Below are positions 25,801-37,125 of a stretch of 64,000 bases of DNA, piece by piece (position 1 is the stretch's first letter; the number at the start of each line of letters is the position of its first letter). Both the position numbers and the translations under genes were made by a program. Source of the DNA: Pocillopora verrucosa (lineage: Eukaryota > Cnidaria > Anthozoa > Scleractinia > Pocilloporidae); contig NC_089315.1 in assembly GCF_036669915.1 (NCBI RefSeq), forward strand, positions 18,662,010 through 18,726,009. The letters run 5' to 3'. Below the pieces are notes generated by a model. That model ran no database searches and had not been told where the DNA came from. It saw only the letters and a list, made by a program, of their open reading frames with translations.

Positions 25801-27876
25801 CGACTAATGCTTATTGTTTTATATTTACTTAGAAACATAGTATAGAGAGCGTCAAAAGAATTTAAAAAGTTTCGTGTAGTGGACTGATTCCTTTCACAAT
25901 ATGAGATTAGAAAGGAAACATACCTTTCGGATTGAAAAAATCACCCAGGTGACCCGACTTGTAATATTGACGCAATTTCGGAACCTTTCAGCAACTGAAA
26001 TCTTAATCTATCCGGAAGCCAGGACTGTTAAGCTTCCCACTGAAACTCATGATCGATATTACCGAAAGTAAACCTTGTTTGGTTATTTCGGAACACTCGG
26101 TTCAAATTGCGATAGCGAGGTTTAGCTTCAGCCTTCAGACTTTCCTTAAACGTGCACTTTTAAGTTCGCTCACAAATAAGACAAGGTCCAGCTGTTGTTC
26201 CAGCAAAACTTGAAAAAATTAGAGCCGTCTGTAAATAACAATGAAGTCTTCAAGTCCCAACAACAGCACTATTGGCGATTTGACTGAACCCTCTGGATTC
26301 AATTTGTAATACCTGTAGTGCGGCTTCGCCTTAGCTTAAGCGCTGGTGAAATGTCAACTTGACGGAAACCTTCCCTGGGACTTAAAACGGTTTGTTATTG
26401 CCATTTATTGAGTGAAATTTTTTGTCTTGGGATTTGAAGAAGTTTTGTATGCATTTGTATCTCAGTGCAGTCGCTTCATTCCATTTACACTGCATAGCCG
26501 CATGACTGTACATGAACGAAAAACCACTTTAGGATGTTTTTTTTTAACAACGACATCGGACGGAAGGACGTGTTTAGCTTACATTTGGTTAATTGGCGAA
26601 AGAACCATTCAGTTTCAGCGCCATAGAGATATCCATCTGTTGTGAAAGAAACGCGCTCTAAGACGTCAAACACGTATTTAGTTATTAGCTTTTATTTAGA
26701 TCGCATGTTTTTTCATTACAACGACACACTTGTATTTATCCTTTGATCACAGTGTGGCCACACAACAGCCTTTATAACCTCATGACTTAAATACAACCAC
26801 TCAGAGGTATTTTAGTGACAGCAACTGATATAATGCGATTTGGTAGAAAGCCATGTAAAGCTTACACTCAATTCAGTTTCAGATCGCGAGAGAGCAATTT
26901 GTTTCGATATCAATCTAGTGTGCATAATCATACAAATACTATAAATCGGTTACGTTTGTGTTCTTGTTTGTCTTTAGTGCGGTTGGGCAATGAATGAGGA
27001 TAGTTGTCTCAGTTGTGCATATGGTACCTTGCAACACAGCTTAAACTATAGCCTCATGACTCAACTGCGAACCACTATTATTGTCTCCGCCATAATGACT
27101 GAAACGTTAATGTTGGCTGAAAGTCAAGCTCAGTCGCAGCGAAATAGCTGAAGTATGCACGTTTCGAGGCAAATGCTAAATCAACTCTTTGTAGTGAATT
27201 TTCTATGCTGTGCAAAAGTTTTTTGAACTTTTGTCTTTCTAACCATTACAGCAAGGATCTTAAATTTCCCCACTGAGCATTTCTGGTAATTAGTTGACGA
27301 GTATATATAGTCACAGGAAGGAAAAATGAAATCTTTAAAATTTGCCATCACCAAATGATTGTTCCATTACAGTTTAAACCGTTTTTTTTTTTCAGCTACC
27401 CCGGAAAAGGGTCGTGCAGACATGTTCAACAGGAACTGTTAAAACCTCTTAAATAAAAGCAAGAGCATTACTTTCGGATTAAGAAGGAATTTCTTCGTTG
27501 GTACTAGAGCACGGACAGACTTGGCTTGGGCAAAGAAACCACCACTTACAATTCCCTCTGTATTATGGAACGTCCCAAACCCGACAGTAAATAATGGGCC
27601 ATCACGGGAAATTTCATTTGGTTCCTTTTGTTTTGGGATTTAAAATATTTGCTTCACTTTGTATCGTTTTCTGCATTGTGGAGTTGTAGTGGAGCTAGTT
27701 TCAGTCATATATTTGATTACTTTTAGTTTACATCGTTCTAAGGCCAAATAAATTTTCCTCCGTTTTCAAAATGGTAATGTAGGGAGATACTAAACCCGAA
27801 AAGGCGGTGCAAGTTTGCTTATAGTTCATAAACTTATCTTTTCAGTGGCTAATAGAAACAGAGCTGTTGACCTACC

Positions 27877-28023
27877 TAATGATGCTTCTCTGATTTGTGC
27901 GGTCAAAATTCGCTTGGTGTTGTTATACTCAACTGCAACATCGTTTCCACCCTGCTCCATGATAAATTCGTCAATATCGTTTAACTTTCGGTCTAATTCA
28001 GGATCAATAAAGGACAGACTCAT
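27877..28023 (-). CDS. Orphan A/B-type first exon (alternative first exon or relic)
   Basis: Minus-strand reading starts MSLSFIDPELDRKLNDIDEF, closely matching the gene A first exon (MSLFALDPELEQQLNDIDEF) and the FNSDWEETLNDIDEL segment of gene B. It ends in phase 1 at a GTAGGT donor (27876-27871), the same phase as exon 1 of A and B, so it could splice directly to gene A exon 2 (14602). The frame extends upstream to another ATG at 28071. No further domain X exons lie between it and gene A. It is therefore either a distal alternative first exon for gene A or the remnant of a third paralogue whose body was lost. Confidence 0.65.
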
Positions 28024-28724
28024 CTTCTTCAGGACTTTTAGTCCAGATGATAAGAATTTTACTCGGGCCATTTAATGATTTCCTGGCAAGAAACTCGATA
28101 TGTTATCTCAACGCTTCCGTTACGCACTGGAATGGGTTTCCGGTTTAAGGAACTTCGAAATCGAGAGGACGTGATATTATTCTTGCTATTTGCTATACCT
28201 TACTTGATTCCTTTTTTGGGAAACCTTTCCTTCTCCTTTTTTTATACCAGTTTTGATGTATATCGGCCGTATTTCAGGATGGTCCTGACCGATCATTTCT
28301 CAAGTTAATTACTTGAAATATCGAAATAACAGTGCTAGTTGACTGAGGGGGTTTCAAAAACTTACCCTCTCCACTCCCTGAAATTTCCACACAGAGCCAT
28401 TTGTAACCCACCCCTGGATAGGTCGGTGGCTGAGCTGCATGCGGGCACTAGCTATGACGTTAAGCCCCATGCATTTTCTTCAGCCAGGCTGGCTTGAAGA
28501 GGAGTAATGCCCGCCTTCAAGCAAAAATCCAGCCATCAGTTTTTGCAATGTCAAATGAGCTCCTCCTAGGCATGTTTCTTTGGACGTTCCACCACCTTTC
28601 AACCACAGAATGTTCACACACTGCCCGAGCTCTCTAACAGGGTTTGAACCTGAGTGTCAATCTTGTAACATAGCGGGCCTGTTTTTGCAAATCCAATCAG
28701 ACATACTTGCTCGATAAACATCCC

Positions 28725-28851
28725 GGATCAATATCAGTATCTGGGCAACTGCCCATCTACCCCTCCCCTAACCCAACATTAACCTTAACTTGTTGTCAAT
28801 TGAGTTAGGGGAGGGGTAGGTGGGCAGTTACCCAGATACTGATATTGATCC
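28725..28851. mobile_element. 127-bp hairpin MITE with 8-bp target duplication
   Basis: The arms starting GGATCAATATCAGTATCTGG (28725) and ending in its reverse complement at 28851 pair almost perfectly over about 50 bp around a ~25-nt centre. The element is bracketed by AACATCCC at 28717-28724 and 28852-28859. An 8-bp duplication suggests mobilisation by a hAT-type transposase. I recall this palindrome as a highly repeated element in cnidarian genomes. Confidence 0.85.
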
Positions 28852-29029
28852 AACATCCCATGTGACCGCATATACAGCGAGGTCAATGATAACAGAGAGG
28901 GCCCATACTTGCTGACAAAAGTTGAAATTGTCTTAAGAGGTTATCAGAATTTACCACATCACATATGCGAGGAAGTAGGAGCACAACTTGGATTCATGGA
29001 AAATACTTCAAAGAACAGGCAGACGTAAT

Positions 29030-29195
29030 AAGCAATTATGTTTTAAATAATAATGGTTATAGAAACGAGTGGAGTCCAGTTTTGACTGTAATCGACCGAC
29101 CGCGATCGCGAAGCGGGAGTCCGATTTGTGACTATGAAAACAGACCGAATTGAACGACGCGAAGTCGTGTTATCAATTGATCATAACCAATACAG
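29030..29195. mobile_element. Probable MITE-like repeat with partial inverted symmetry
   Basis: GAGTGGAGTCCAGTTTTGAC near the left and a partly complementary CAGACCGAATTGAACGACG near the right surround a CGAAGCGGGAGTCCGATTTG core. The word set resembles an abundant coral palindromic repeat. Boundaries are approximate and no target duplication was identified. Confidence 0.5.
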
Positions 29196-30551
29196 ATTCC
29201 GAACCGAACAAATACCTCTATTTAAGAAAATATCTCTGGTAGAGACATTCCCCAATGCAAAAACTTCTGTTTAAATTCTGACCACATTACGCTAAAGTTA
29301 TACTATATGATGTTGAAAGACGCCAGGCCAAAAGTGCTTGTTAACAGGTCATTTAAAAGCTTAACTTTTCAACATCTTCATAGCACTTTTATGTTTTATC
29401 TCATTAGAGATTTGAATGCTTCAATCAACTTCCTTGAAACCTGAAACTGGGTCAGTGTAGCAAATCAACTCTTGGGTTGACTGAAGCACACACGACATCA
29501 AAATTACAAGCTCTCTTTTCTTGCGAACGAGAATCTGATAATACATGCCTAGTGCTACTATGATTGGCTGGTTTGCTCAAGAAAATCTTCTTGTGGCAGT
29601 TCGCTCTCGCACGGGTCTCCTATTGTTGCTTTCCTCGACAGTGAGTGTCCATGCCTCTGCGTTTTCAATGCCACTATTCCTGCTGATTTATTGTAGGGGG
29701 TTAAGTATTATATGAATGACCCCATATACCAAAGTTTGTAACGCAAGGGATCACGATTGACAAACTTGACTTCGCTCCAAATCTGGCGGTGTCTGTTGTT
29801 GTGTATGTGTTCTGAAATGGCAGAGGTCTGCGTGTCGCAAGGGGAATGTCCCGCTGATGCGAAAACCTGGCTACCATCGTAAACAACTAGTCAACGAAGT
29901 AGAGTACGCTAGTTTGGAATATTTACCGAGCTGGGACGCGGCGAGGTAAATTTCTACTGCTAGCCTCTCACATTGTGGTGAAAAGCTATTTGATGTAACA
30001 GTGGACTTCAAAATCAAAATCAAAAATGAAACAACTCATTTTTCTTGCAACGATTGCAACATTTTTGGGCGAAAATCCCGCGCACGTTGCTTGGAGGTGA
30101 ATAGCAAAGGTCATTTGGAGTTTGAGCAGACTATCAAGGCGCGCCTTCAACACAAACCACTGTTTTAGTACAAGCTAATACCGCATACTCCAAATGCTGT
30201 ATCGTTTCAGTGTTGGGCTAGGCTTCAGAGTTTGACTCTAGTCAAGCAAAATGAAAGCAATGATACAATTGCTTTTAAAACATTGCCCTTCCCTTTTTGG
30301 TCAGAAACTACACATCAGAATACTTTTGCCCATATTCCTTTTAAAAGTGTGTGCCATGAAAATAGGTACACCGTGGGCTGAGTATTCGTCACACATGTCC
30401 AAAACATACAAATAGATTCCATAGAATAAACGAGATTTTCCCACGGAATGAGAAAACTTCTACTTGTAACACCTTCCAAGATTACTGAAATTCATAACAC
30501 GAAAGGGTACCGGAAGTTTGGCGAAAATCAGGTAGGGTACAGGTGTTGACC

Positions 30552-30622
30552 GATGGACTTCATCGGAATCCATTTGTCTGATGGAGTTGGATGGAATCCA
30601 TCGGATTCCAATGAAGTCCATC
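30552..30622. repeat. Imperfect inverted repeat (20-bp arms)
   Basis: GATGGACTTCATCGGAATCC at 30552-30571 pairs with GGATTCCAATGAAGTCCATC at 30603-30622 with one mismatch. A third related word (ATGGAATCCATCGG) lies between them. This is a cruciform-capable repeat. Confidence 0.75.
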
Positions 30623-30659
30623 AGATGTAACCGAAGTCCAGTAGTAAAATATACTATAA

Positions 30660-31060
30660 GACCCCAACTCAGACAAGTGCAGGAAATGTGAAATATGCCG
30701 CGCTTTTTAAGCCACGAAGCGAAACTGTTAATTTCAAGCGAGGAACACTTGAAATATATCTCGTTCTCCAAGCCATGATGCGAAACGGCGCTTAACACAG
30801 ACAAGTACAGCATACGAGAAATATGCCTTGTTTTGGAAGCGATTAAGCGAGACAATTCTTTGCTAGGACGGATCACGTCAAATGTTTTCTCGTCTTTTCG
30901 AGCTATGACTACAGCTTGCTACAAGCGCACAATGTAGACAAGCGTGATGTACAAGTGATATGTCACGTTCTCGAAGTTAGAAAGCCAAACCGCTCACTCC
31001 AAGCGCACGACGCAGACAGTGAGGATGCAATGCTTCCACAAGCAAACACCTATCGTCCTA
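30660..31060. repeat. Highly diverged tandem repeat, unit about 60/120 bp
   Basis: The words CAGACAAGTGCAG, CAGACAAGTACAG, TAGACAAGCGTGA and CAGACAGTGAGGA recur. Between them are GAAATATGCC, TTCTCCAAGCCATGATGCGAAAC and TTTTAAGCCACGAAGCGAAAC type segments. The phase is irregular, which suggests an old decayed satellite. Open frames across it on either strand are incidental. Confidence 0.55.
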
Positions 31061-32623
31061 TTTTTCCTATATACGGTGTGATGTTAGTATTTGTTCTGCA
31101 CAAAGAAGCGGGCTACTCATGTAGTATAACTGGTTTCGTGAAGATGCCTTGAGGCGCTGTTGCTCGTTCGAAGCGTGCTATACTGATAAGTATATCAATC
31201 GTATACAATAAGATAGTTCGGGATTTAGCAACGAAGCGAGAACCATACTTACTGGCGACATACGCATTAACTACCTCACTCCTCTCATCACCAAACAACA
31301 GTTAAACTACAAAGTCGTAAGCATAATTTCCTGTTATTTGATTACGCTTAGAGCCTGGTGTGTTACAATTGTAATCAAGCAGTGAGTAATGTGCGTTAAA
31401 TGTAGGGATATACTAGTTTGTAATTGAGGAAGTTCATTTCATTCGTATTCCTCTCGCGTATCGATTGAGACATCTTACAGTGTATTAGCTTATGACTGAC
31501 TGGAAACGAGTTCGCAGATCAGCATGTTAGTTACTCCAAACTCTTGCGGATGTCTTCAAGAAAACAGTTGCACTGGAAAGAGTACTACTCCAATAAACTT
31601 GAGAAATTATGAATTAGAACTTCCCGTTGGAAACTGTTTATAATTGCTTACTTTGGTTTTTGAAACTTTGAGAACTTTTCGCTTACCTGATTTTATTATC
31701 AAAATAATCAGTAATCAATTTTTATTGAATTGTACTCGCTCAGAATTGTTTACAAAAATAGTGTCGATAATAGTGACTCAATTTGTCTGAAACGATCTAT
31801 TTGGCTTGTTTGGCTTAGTAATAAAAGGAATGGGATAGCAGCTTTGAATTTGGAGAGCGACTCAGGAATCGTGGCTATACCGAGAGGATACGTAGTCCTC
31901 ATATATTAATGTGTGATTGCTTTCTTTAAAATAAATGTAACAATAGGGAGTTTTATACCGTCTATACACGAAACCAATTACGTTTTGTTTTTCTGTCTTG
32001 GTAGTCCCTTAGGGCTACCAATTATTCAGGACTTTTGTTTGATGCTTAATGGAAAAGTTGACCCGGAACTACGGACCATTTCTTGATACGTTGCGAAATA
32101 AAATCCACCCACATAGTTTGGATTATATCATTAGCGGTTTTCCCTTAGGATATGTAATTTAAGCAAACATTCCTTCACCTCAAAAGGGCGTAGGAACTTA
32201 TTAAAATCCATTACCTGCATGGCATTTGATTTTAATTACTCCAACAGTTGAAGATTTTCAAAGTTTGATCTCTACTCATGAGAATATTACGAGAGACTGT
32301 TTTTTCATCTTTTGTTGACCTGTTTTTTCATTTCTTGATGGCGACTAAGGAAGAAATTGTATGTAATGATTCATTAGATTATTGTTCAGAGTAAGATCGT
32401 TATCGTTTCCTGTATTTAAAAGAAATAAATCAAAGTCATATATGAGCTGGATAATTCATGTAGGAATGCTGTGGTCTACACTATATTTAACTAACAATGG
32501 TAAACGGTACTTAAAGGTCTCCCTTAAGTTTTAGTAATTGAAAGGATACCTTTCCGTATTTTGACATGAGCTTTTTTCTTAAAGCTAAGTCATGTAGAAG
32601 ATCAGCAGCTGCAGATCACTTAA

Positions 32624-32816
32624 CCCTTTAACTCTTATGAGTGACCAAGAAAGAATTTCTCCTTACAATATCAAGCGTAGAAGTGATAAGAATAAAGAAA
32701 AATATTAATTAGGGGATTATTAGTTGATCCAACACTAAATTATCCAAAATTACATTATAGGAATTGTACGGCAGACAGTAAAGATAATTACTAATGAGAT
32801 CTTGGAAGTGAAAGGG
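32624..32816. mobile_element. piggyBac-type MITE (193 bp) with TTAA target duplication
   Basis: The left end CCCTTTAACTCTTATGAG and the right end, read inward, CCCTTTCACTTCCAAGATC form terminal inverted repeats. TTAA lies immediately outside both ends (32620-32623 and 32817-32820). A TTAA duplication with CCCTTT termini is the piggyBac signature. The sequence matches, from memory, a very abundant coral short element. It has no coding capacity and would need a transposase in trans. Confidence 0.85.
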
Positions 32817-35800
32817 TTAAACAAGATGCTTACTTGTGCCCCTATTTAAAGGAATGGAATTAGTTCATTTTTTTATCCCTGGGTCATCCAGATCCTCTTT
32901 CGTTTCAGTGTAATTTGATTACTGTGGAGCCTTCCATTTACGCAGAAAGATCATTTACTCAATTTAGTAGCTCCAGTAGACGTATAGTGAAATAGCTGAA
33001 TGTAGCGATTCCCCAACTTCAATCGGGGAGAGTAAGCAAATTGCATCCGCTATAAGTGGGTTTATGTTATACCTGATCGCCACATAAGGGCCATCCTCTC
33101 AACAACTTTGAAATTGAAATGTTGCTGTCGCTGACCACGCTCTGAATTTCACAGGGAAACTCTGTAGGCATTATCAGTCTGTCATGTACCCAGAAAAAAT
33201 TCTGAGGCAAAGCTTCAATGTTTTCCTGTGGAATCACAAACAAAGATCTTGTATTGGTAACCATCAGTCAAAATGTTGTTAATCGCCTTTAACGAATTGG
33301 ATTCCACACCGTCCAGTCTACTTTCCATCTTCTGGAAACTTCTGGCGTTCTTTGAATATTTCTGCTTTTTGTAGCAGACATTACTGAGATTCTAGAAATC
33401 GTGTACACTAGGTAATTCGCATTAGCTTGTCAATAGTTTGGCGCCATTTCTTCATAGGACCTATGAAAGTCCACCAAAATACTCTAAACTTAGCCTTTGA
33501 GCTCTTCATTTCCCCTTTTTCGATGAGTTTTAAATTCCCTCCCATTTTGAAAAACTTTTTCATAATTTACAGTGGTTTACCCAAGATTTTGGGCAAATTT
33601 AAGTTATTTGACCGCAGAACCACATTGCTGCATGCGTCGTACATCATCTTCAAAGTAAGTTGCCCAAAGCAAAACATTTTTGAAATCTTCTAGTGCATTT
33701 GTGATATTGCTACAATTTCGCCTGACTAGAATCAAACTGTGTTCACTTACTTAAAATTCCTTCAAATCGTCCTTCTGGAGTTTATTAAGGACAAGATGGC
33801 GCCTAAATTCCCAAAGAAGTGTTGACAAGGCTAATGTTCACAGTGGGCTCCAGAGAAAATTAAGCAATATGAAAACTTCGATGGAAACGGCGAGACTTTC
33901 CCTTAGCATTCTTAATGTTACAGAAGCTAAAATACCATTCTCTGATATCGATATTGCCCACGGAGTTTAGTTAAGCAATTCAGATAATGACCGGCCACAG
34001 CAACATATAATGCGGCAAAGAACAAATCAAATTAACTTACAGCGGATGCTCTCGGCCCACTCACTTCTATAAACATTAGGTTAACCAGTACAGTCCGCCT
34101 TTTATCTTCTCGCCCGCTGGAACTACCATCCTTAGCGAGAGACACCTAACATAAGCTACATTTACAAGTGGTTTCGGCCGTGGAATTTGTGGAATCAATC
34201 TTCTGCGTAAAAAGGAAGACTCTTAAGCAATGACATTACAATCAAAGAGGTTATGGATAACCTGAGGATGAAAGAATTAATTAACCATCTCCACTGCTCC
34301 AAATGACAACCCCGGAATGGATGAGTATCTTGTTTGATCTATAGCTAGATTGTGGAACTCTTTTAAATGACTCAGTGCTAAGAGATGTTTAGGTCAAAAT
34401 TCACTTAAGAATCCTCACAAGAATTGCTTATCTTAAACTTTAAGGAAGTTCTAACTGTTTATCATGCTCTGTTACCAGTAGTAAGACCAAAACTCCATGG
34501 ACAAATTATCCAGCTTAAGTGACTTTTATTTATCTAACTTGAATTCAAAGATACATAATGATCTTAACCCAGTTTAAAAATAAATTTATTGATTCATTAT
34601 ATAACAAAGCTGATATTTTCCTCCTCCCGGCTCTCAAGAAATTGTACACAAGTTAAATGAGGAAGACATCGATGGCAGTATCTTGATATTCCATAATAAT
34701 GTCATATACCTTTATGTATAATACTTCGATATCTTAAAAACTATCAAATTCATTCATTGGTTGAACTAAGTCTCATGTTCAGACAACTCAACTCTTCAGA
34801 CTATTTTGATGAAAGTATTGAAAGATTTTCGTCAATCTTAAACGACTCTTTTATAATAGCAGTCTTCCGATATTGCATAATAATGTCAAAAGTAGAGATA
34901 GTACATTGAAATTCTTCAAACTCATTTCTTGGATGAACTAAATTCCTTTTTTAATATTTGTAGTGTTACGGAAACGCAAACTGCCATTTTAAATCAAATA
35001 CCAGGTTAAGAATTAGAATAATTTCTTACGCCCTCTAAACGAGAAGGAATGTTTGTTGATAAAACGTTTAACTACATATTTTCAGAGGTAATATCTAATG
35101 GTGCATTCCAAGCTATGTGGGTTGGTATTTTTTTTTTGCTAAAAAAACAAACAAACCTTAAACAAACGTCTAACGTGGTGTGGTGTGTGTGTGCGTTTTC
35201 TATTTTAATAGAAGTACAGAAAATGATCCATTCAGTAGATCATGCTACCCTTCTTGACAAACCCGGACTCAAACAACATTTTTGGTTCACATATTTCGAG
35301 AATAACTTTGGCGACCCGTGCTGCACTACAAGGTTTCAATAAATTTTCAGCTTATATGATTTATTAAACTTGACTGGAAGACATGATGATTATCTTTACT
35401 TTAAACATTAAAGTAAACGTTAACTAATTCAAATCCTGTCAATTGCTCTCCAACAATGCCATGTTTTGAATTTGAGAAGCCCTGTGAAGAAGGAATGTTT
35501 ATCGATGAAATTCCTTGTTAAACAGTCTTTCAGACAAAAGCATTCCAATGTATGTGGGCCGGAATATCATTAGTCACAAACAAAACATAATTTGTGGGTC
35601 CACGTGCAGACAACTCGACTCTTTGGACCGTTTCAAAGCATTGGAAAGTTTTGTCAACCCAAAACAACCCCGTATATCTCAAGAGATTCTATCTATCTAT
35701 CGATCTATTCAAATTTAAGACCACGGTATTGCCTGGATTTCTTGTTGGCTCGCCAAAGCGACTATTTTATTCCTACAACTGATTAGCCTCATATCGATAG

Positions 35801-36153
35801 TGTTTTTGTAAACAATCCTGAACAAGTGAAAATACAGTGGACATTAACAATTATCTCGTTCAGTTTTGCATTATTAGCTTCGTTAGGGAACATTATACTC
35901 AGTTTCAAACAACCAATGGGTTTGTGGGTTTCAATAACCCACAGTTTTCAGTGGAAATTTTAATTTTGACTTTTCTCACTCTACCCACGCTCATATGGAC
36001 TTCAAAACATTAGCGAAATCAACCATGACTTTACCCAGTATTCTGGAGGCACACTTCTGCCAAACGAATTACCTACAACTCCAAACTCTTTCAACAATTT
36101 CTTAATCTAATGTAAAGCATCCAAGTCATTCTTTTTTTTTCAACCCATTATTC

Positions 36154-36382
36154 TAGCCTGCAGAGCAGGCGTAATTTAGGCTAGCCAGTGCTAAGTAATT
36201 TCATAACAAATATTATGGCTGCCATCTTTGATTTTAATGGCAGCGGAAGGCTGGGGAGAGGAAAAATTTATACCAAGGGGGCGGTCGACGGTCAAACTGC
36301 AAATTAAAAATGGCCGGTGGAACAAACGATCGCGAGCTTTTAGCGTTAGGTTGCACTAACAAGACGCCTGCACTGCAGGCTA
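36154..36382. mobile_element. 229-bp non-autonomous element with palindromic termini and ~10-bp target duplication
   Basis: The left end TAGCCTGCAGAGCAGGCGT (36154-36172) is mirrored by the right end, which reads inward as TAGCCTGCAGTGCAGGCGT (36382-36364). Each end is itself nearly palindromic. Flanks CCCATTATTC (36144-36153) and CCCATCATTC (36383-36392) form a 10-bp duplication with one mismatch, a length typical of Mutator-like transposition. Internal sequence is non-coding. Confidence 0.8.
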
Positions 36383-36804
36383 CCCATCATTCCGGCTAAA
36401 AGTCAATTGGAACTTTTTTTCTTTCCAAACCATGCATAGCACAGCCTCTACTCCTGTCTCACGGGAGTATTGAATTATGAAAGTGATGTCTTAGGAAGCG
36501 TCTCAGCAGATATCTTAAATTTATTTGCTTTACTTAGGCCACATTCAGCAAAACCAAAAACGCATACATTACCCACGTTCAAGGCAGATGATGAAACTGA
36601 GACATAACAACAAACCAATAAATTTATTTTCTAACTTTAACATAATTTTTTGCAAAACTGATGTACATTGCACAGTACTGTACTTTTATCAATAATGAGG
36701 ATATACTTAACGTTCTCAGTATGGGCCTCGAGGAAAACACTCAACTCAACATGGAAGTGTTTGCATAGAAAATACCATTCAGAGAAATATAGACAAATGT
36801 CTTA

Positions 36805-36810
36805 TTTATT
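36805..36810 (-). terminator. Candidate poly(A) signal for gene B
   Basis: AATAAA on the minus strand, about 316 nt past the gene B stop codon at 37126. It is the first canonical hexamer I see downstream. Confidence 0.45.
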
Positions 36811-37125
36811 GTGGTGTGTTTTTATATAGTGCTTAAAGGATACTTTTGATTCAGTATGTCATGCTATCCTACTTGACGAACTTAATCATTATGTACCATG
36901 CATTCTGCAAAATAACAAACGACTGGCTTTCAACCTGCAAGACCGGATTCAAACGTACAACACGTTTTGGTTCATATATCTCTGGAATAACCCTAGTGAC
37001 TTGTGGTGAATCATACACAAGCTTCCGCATTAAGCCCGTTGTTGTTATTATTGCTATAGTAGACAAGTATCATGATTTACATTTTTATCCAGAAGTTCAT
37101 ATTTCAGAGGTTTTATACGCTTCCC

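Larger units (their letters stand above)
19701..27876. other. Intergenic or long-intron stretch upstream of the gene A start
   Basis: No domain X, C2HC or Peptidase_G2 exon was found here on either strand. It holds the CRE/YY1-like cluster at 20.7-20.9 kb and the 182-bp duplication at 22.5-22.8 kb. It would be intron 1 if the first exon at 27877-28023 is used for gene A. Confidence 0.5.
34640..37010. repeat. Mosaic of diverged duplicated segments
   Basis: Repeated pairs include GATATTCCATAATAATGTCA (34.69 kb) with GATATTGCATAATAATGTCA (34.87 kb), and GAAGGAATGTTTGTTGATAA (35.05 kb) with GAAGGAATGTTTATCGATGA (35.49 kb), each followed by GCATTCCA and TATGTGGG. GGACTCAAAC...TTTTGGTTCACATAT (35.27 kb) pairs with GGATTCAAAC...TTTTGGTTCATATAT (36.95 kb). 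Spacings differ, so this is repeated local duplication or scattered copies of one old element. No coding signal. Confidence 0.6.
28072..37125. other. Intergenic region between gene B and the 28-kb exon
   Basis: No protein-coding exon series is recognised. The region carries the hairpin MITE (28.7 kb), the MITE-like repeat (29.0 kb), an inverted repeat and a decayed tandem repeat (30.5-31.1 kb), the TTAA MITE (32.6 kb), diverged duplications (34.6-37.0 kb) and the palindrome-ended element (36.15 kb). Confidence 0.55.
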
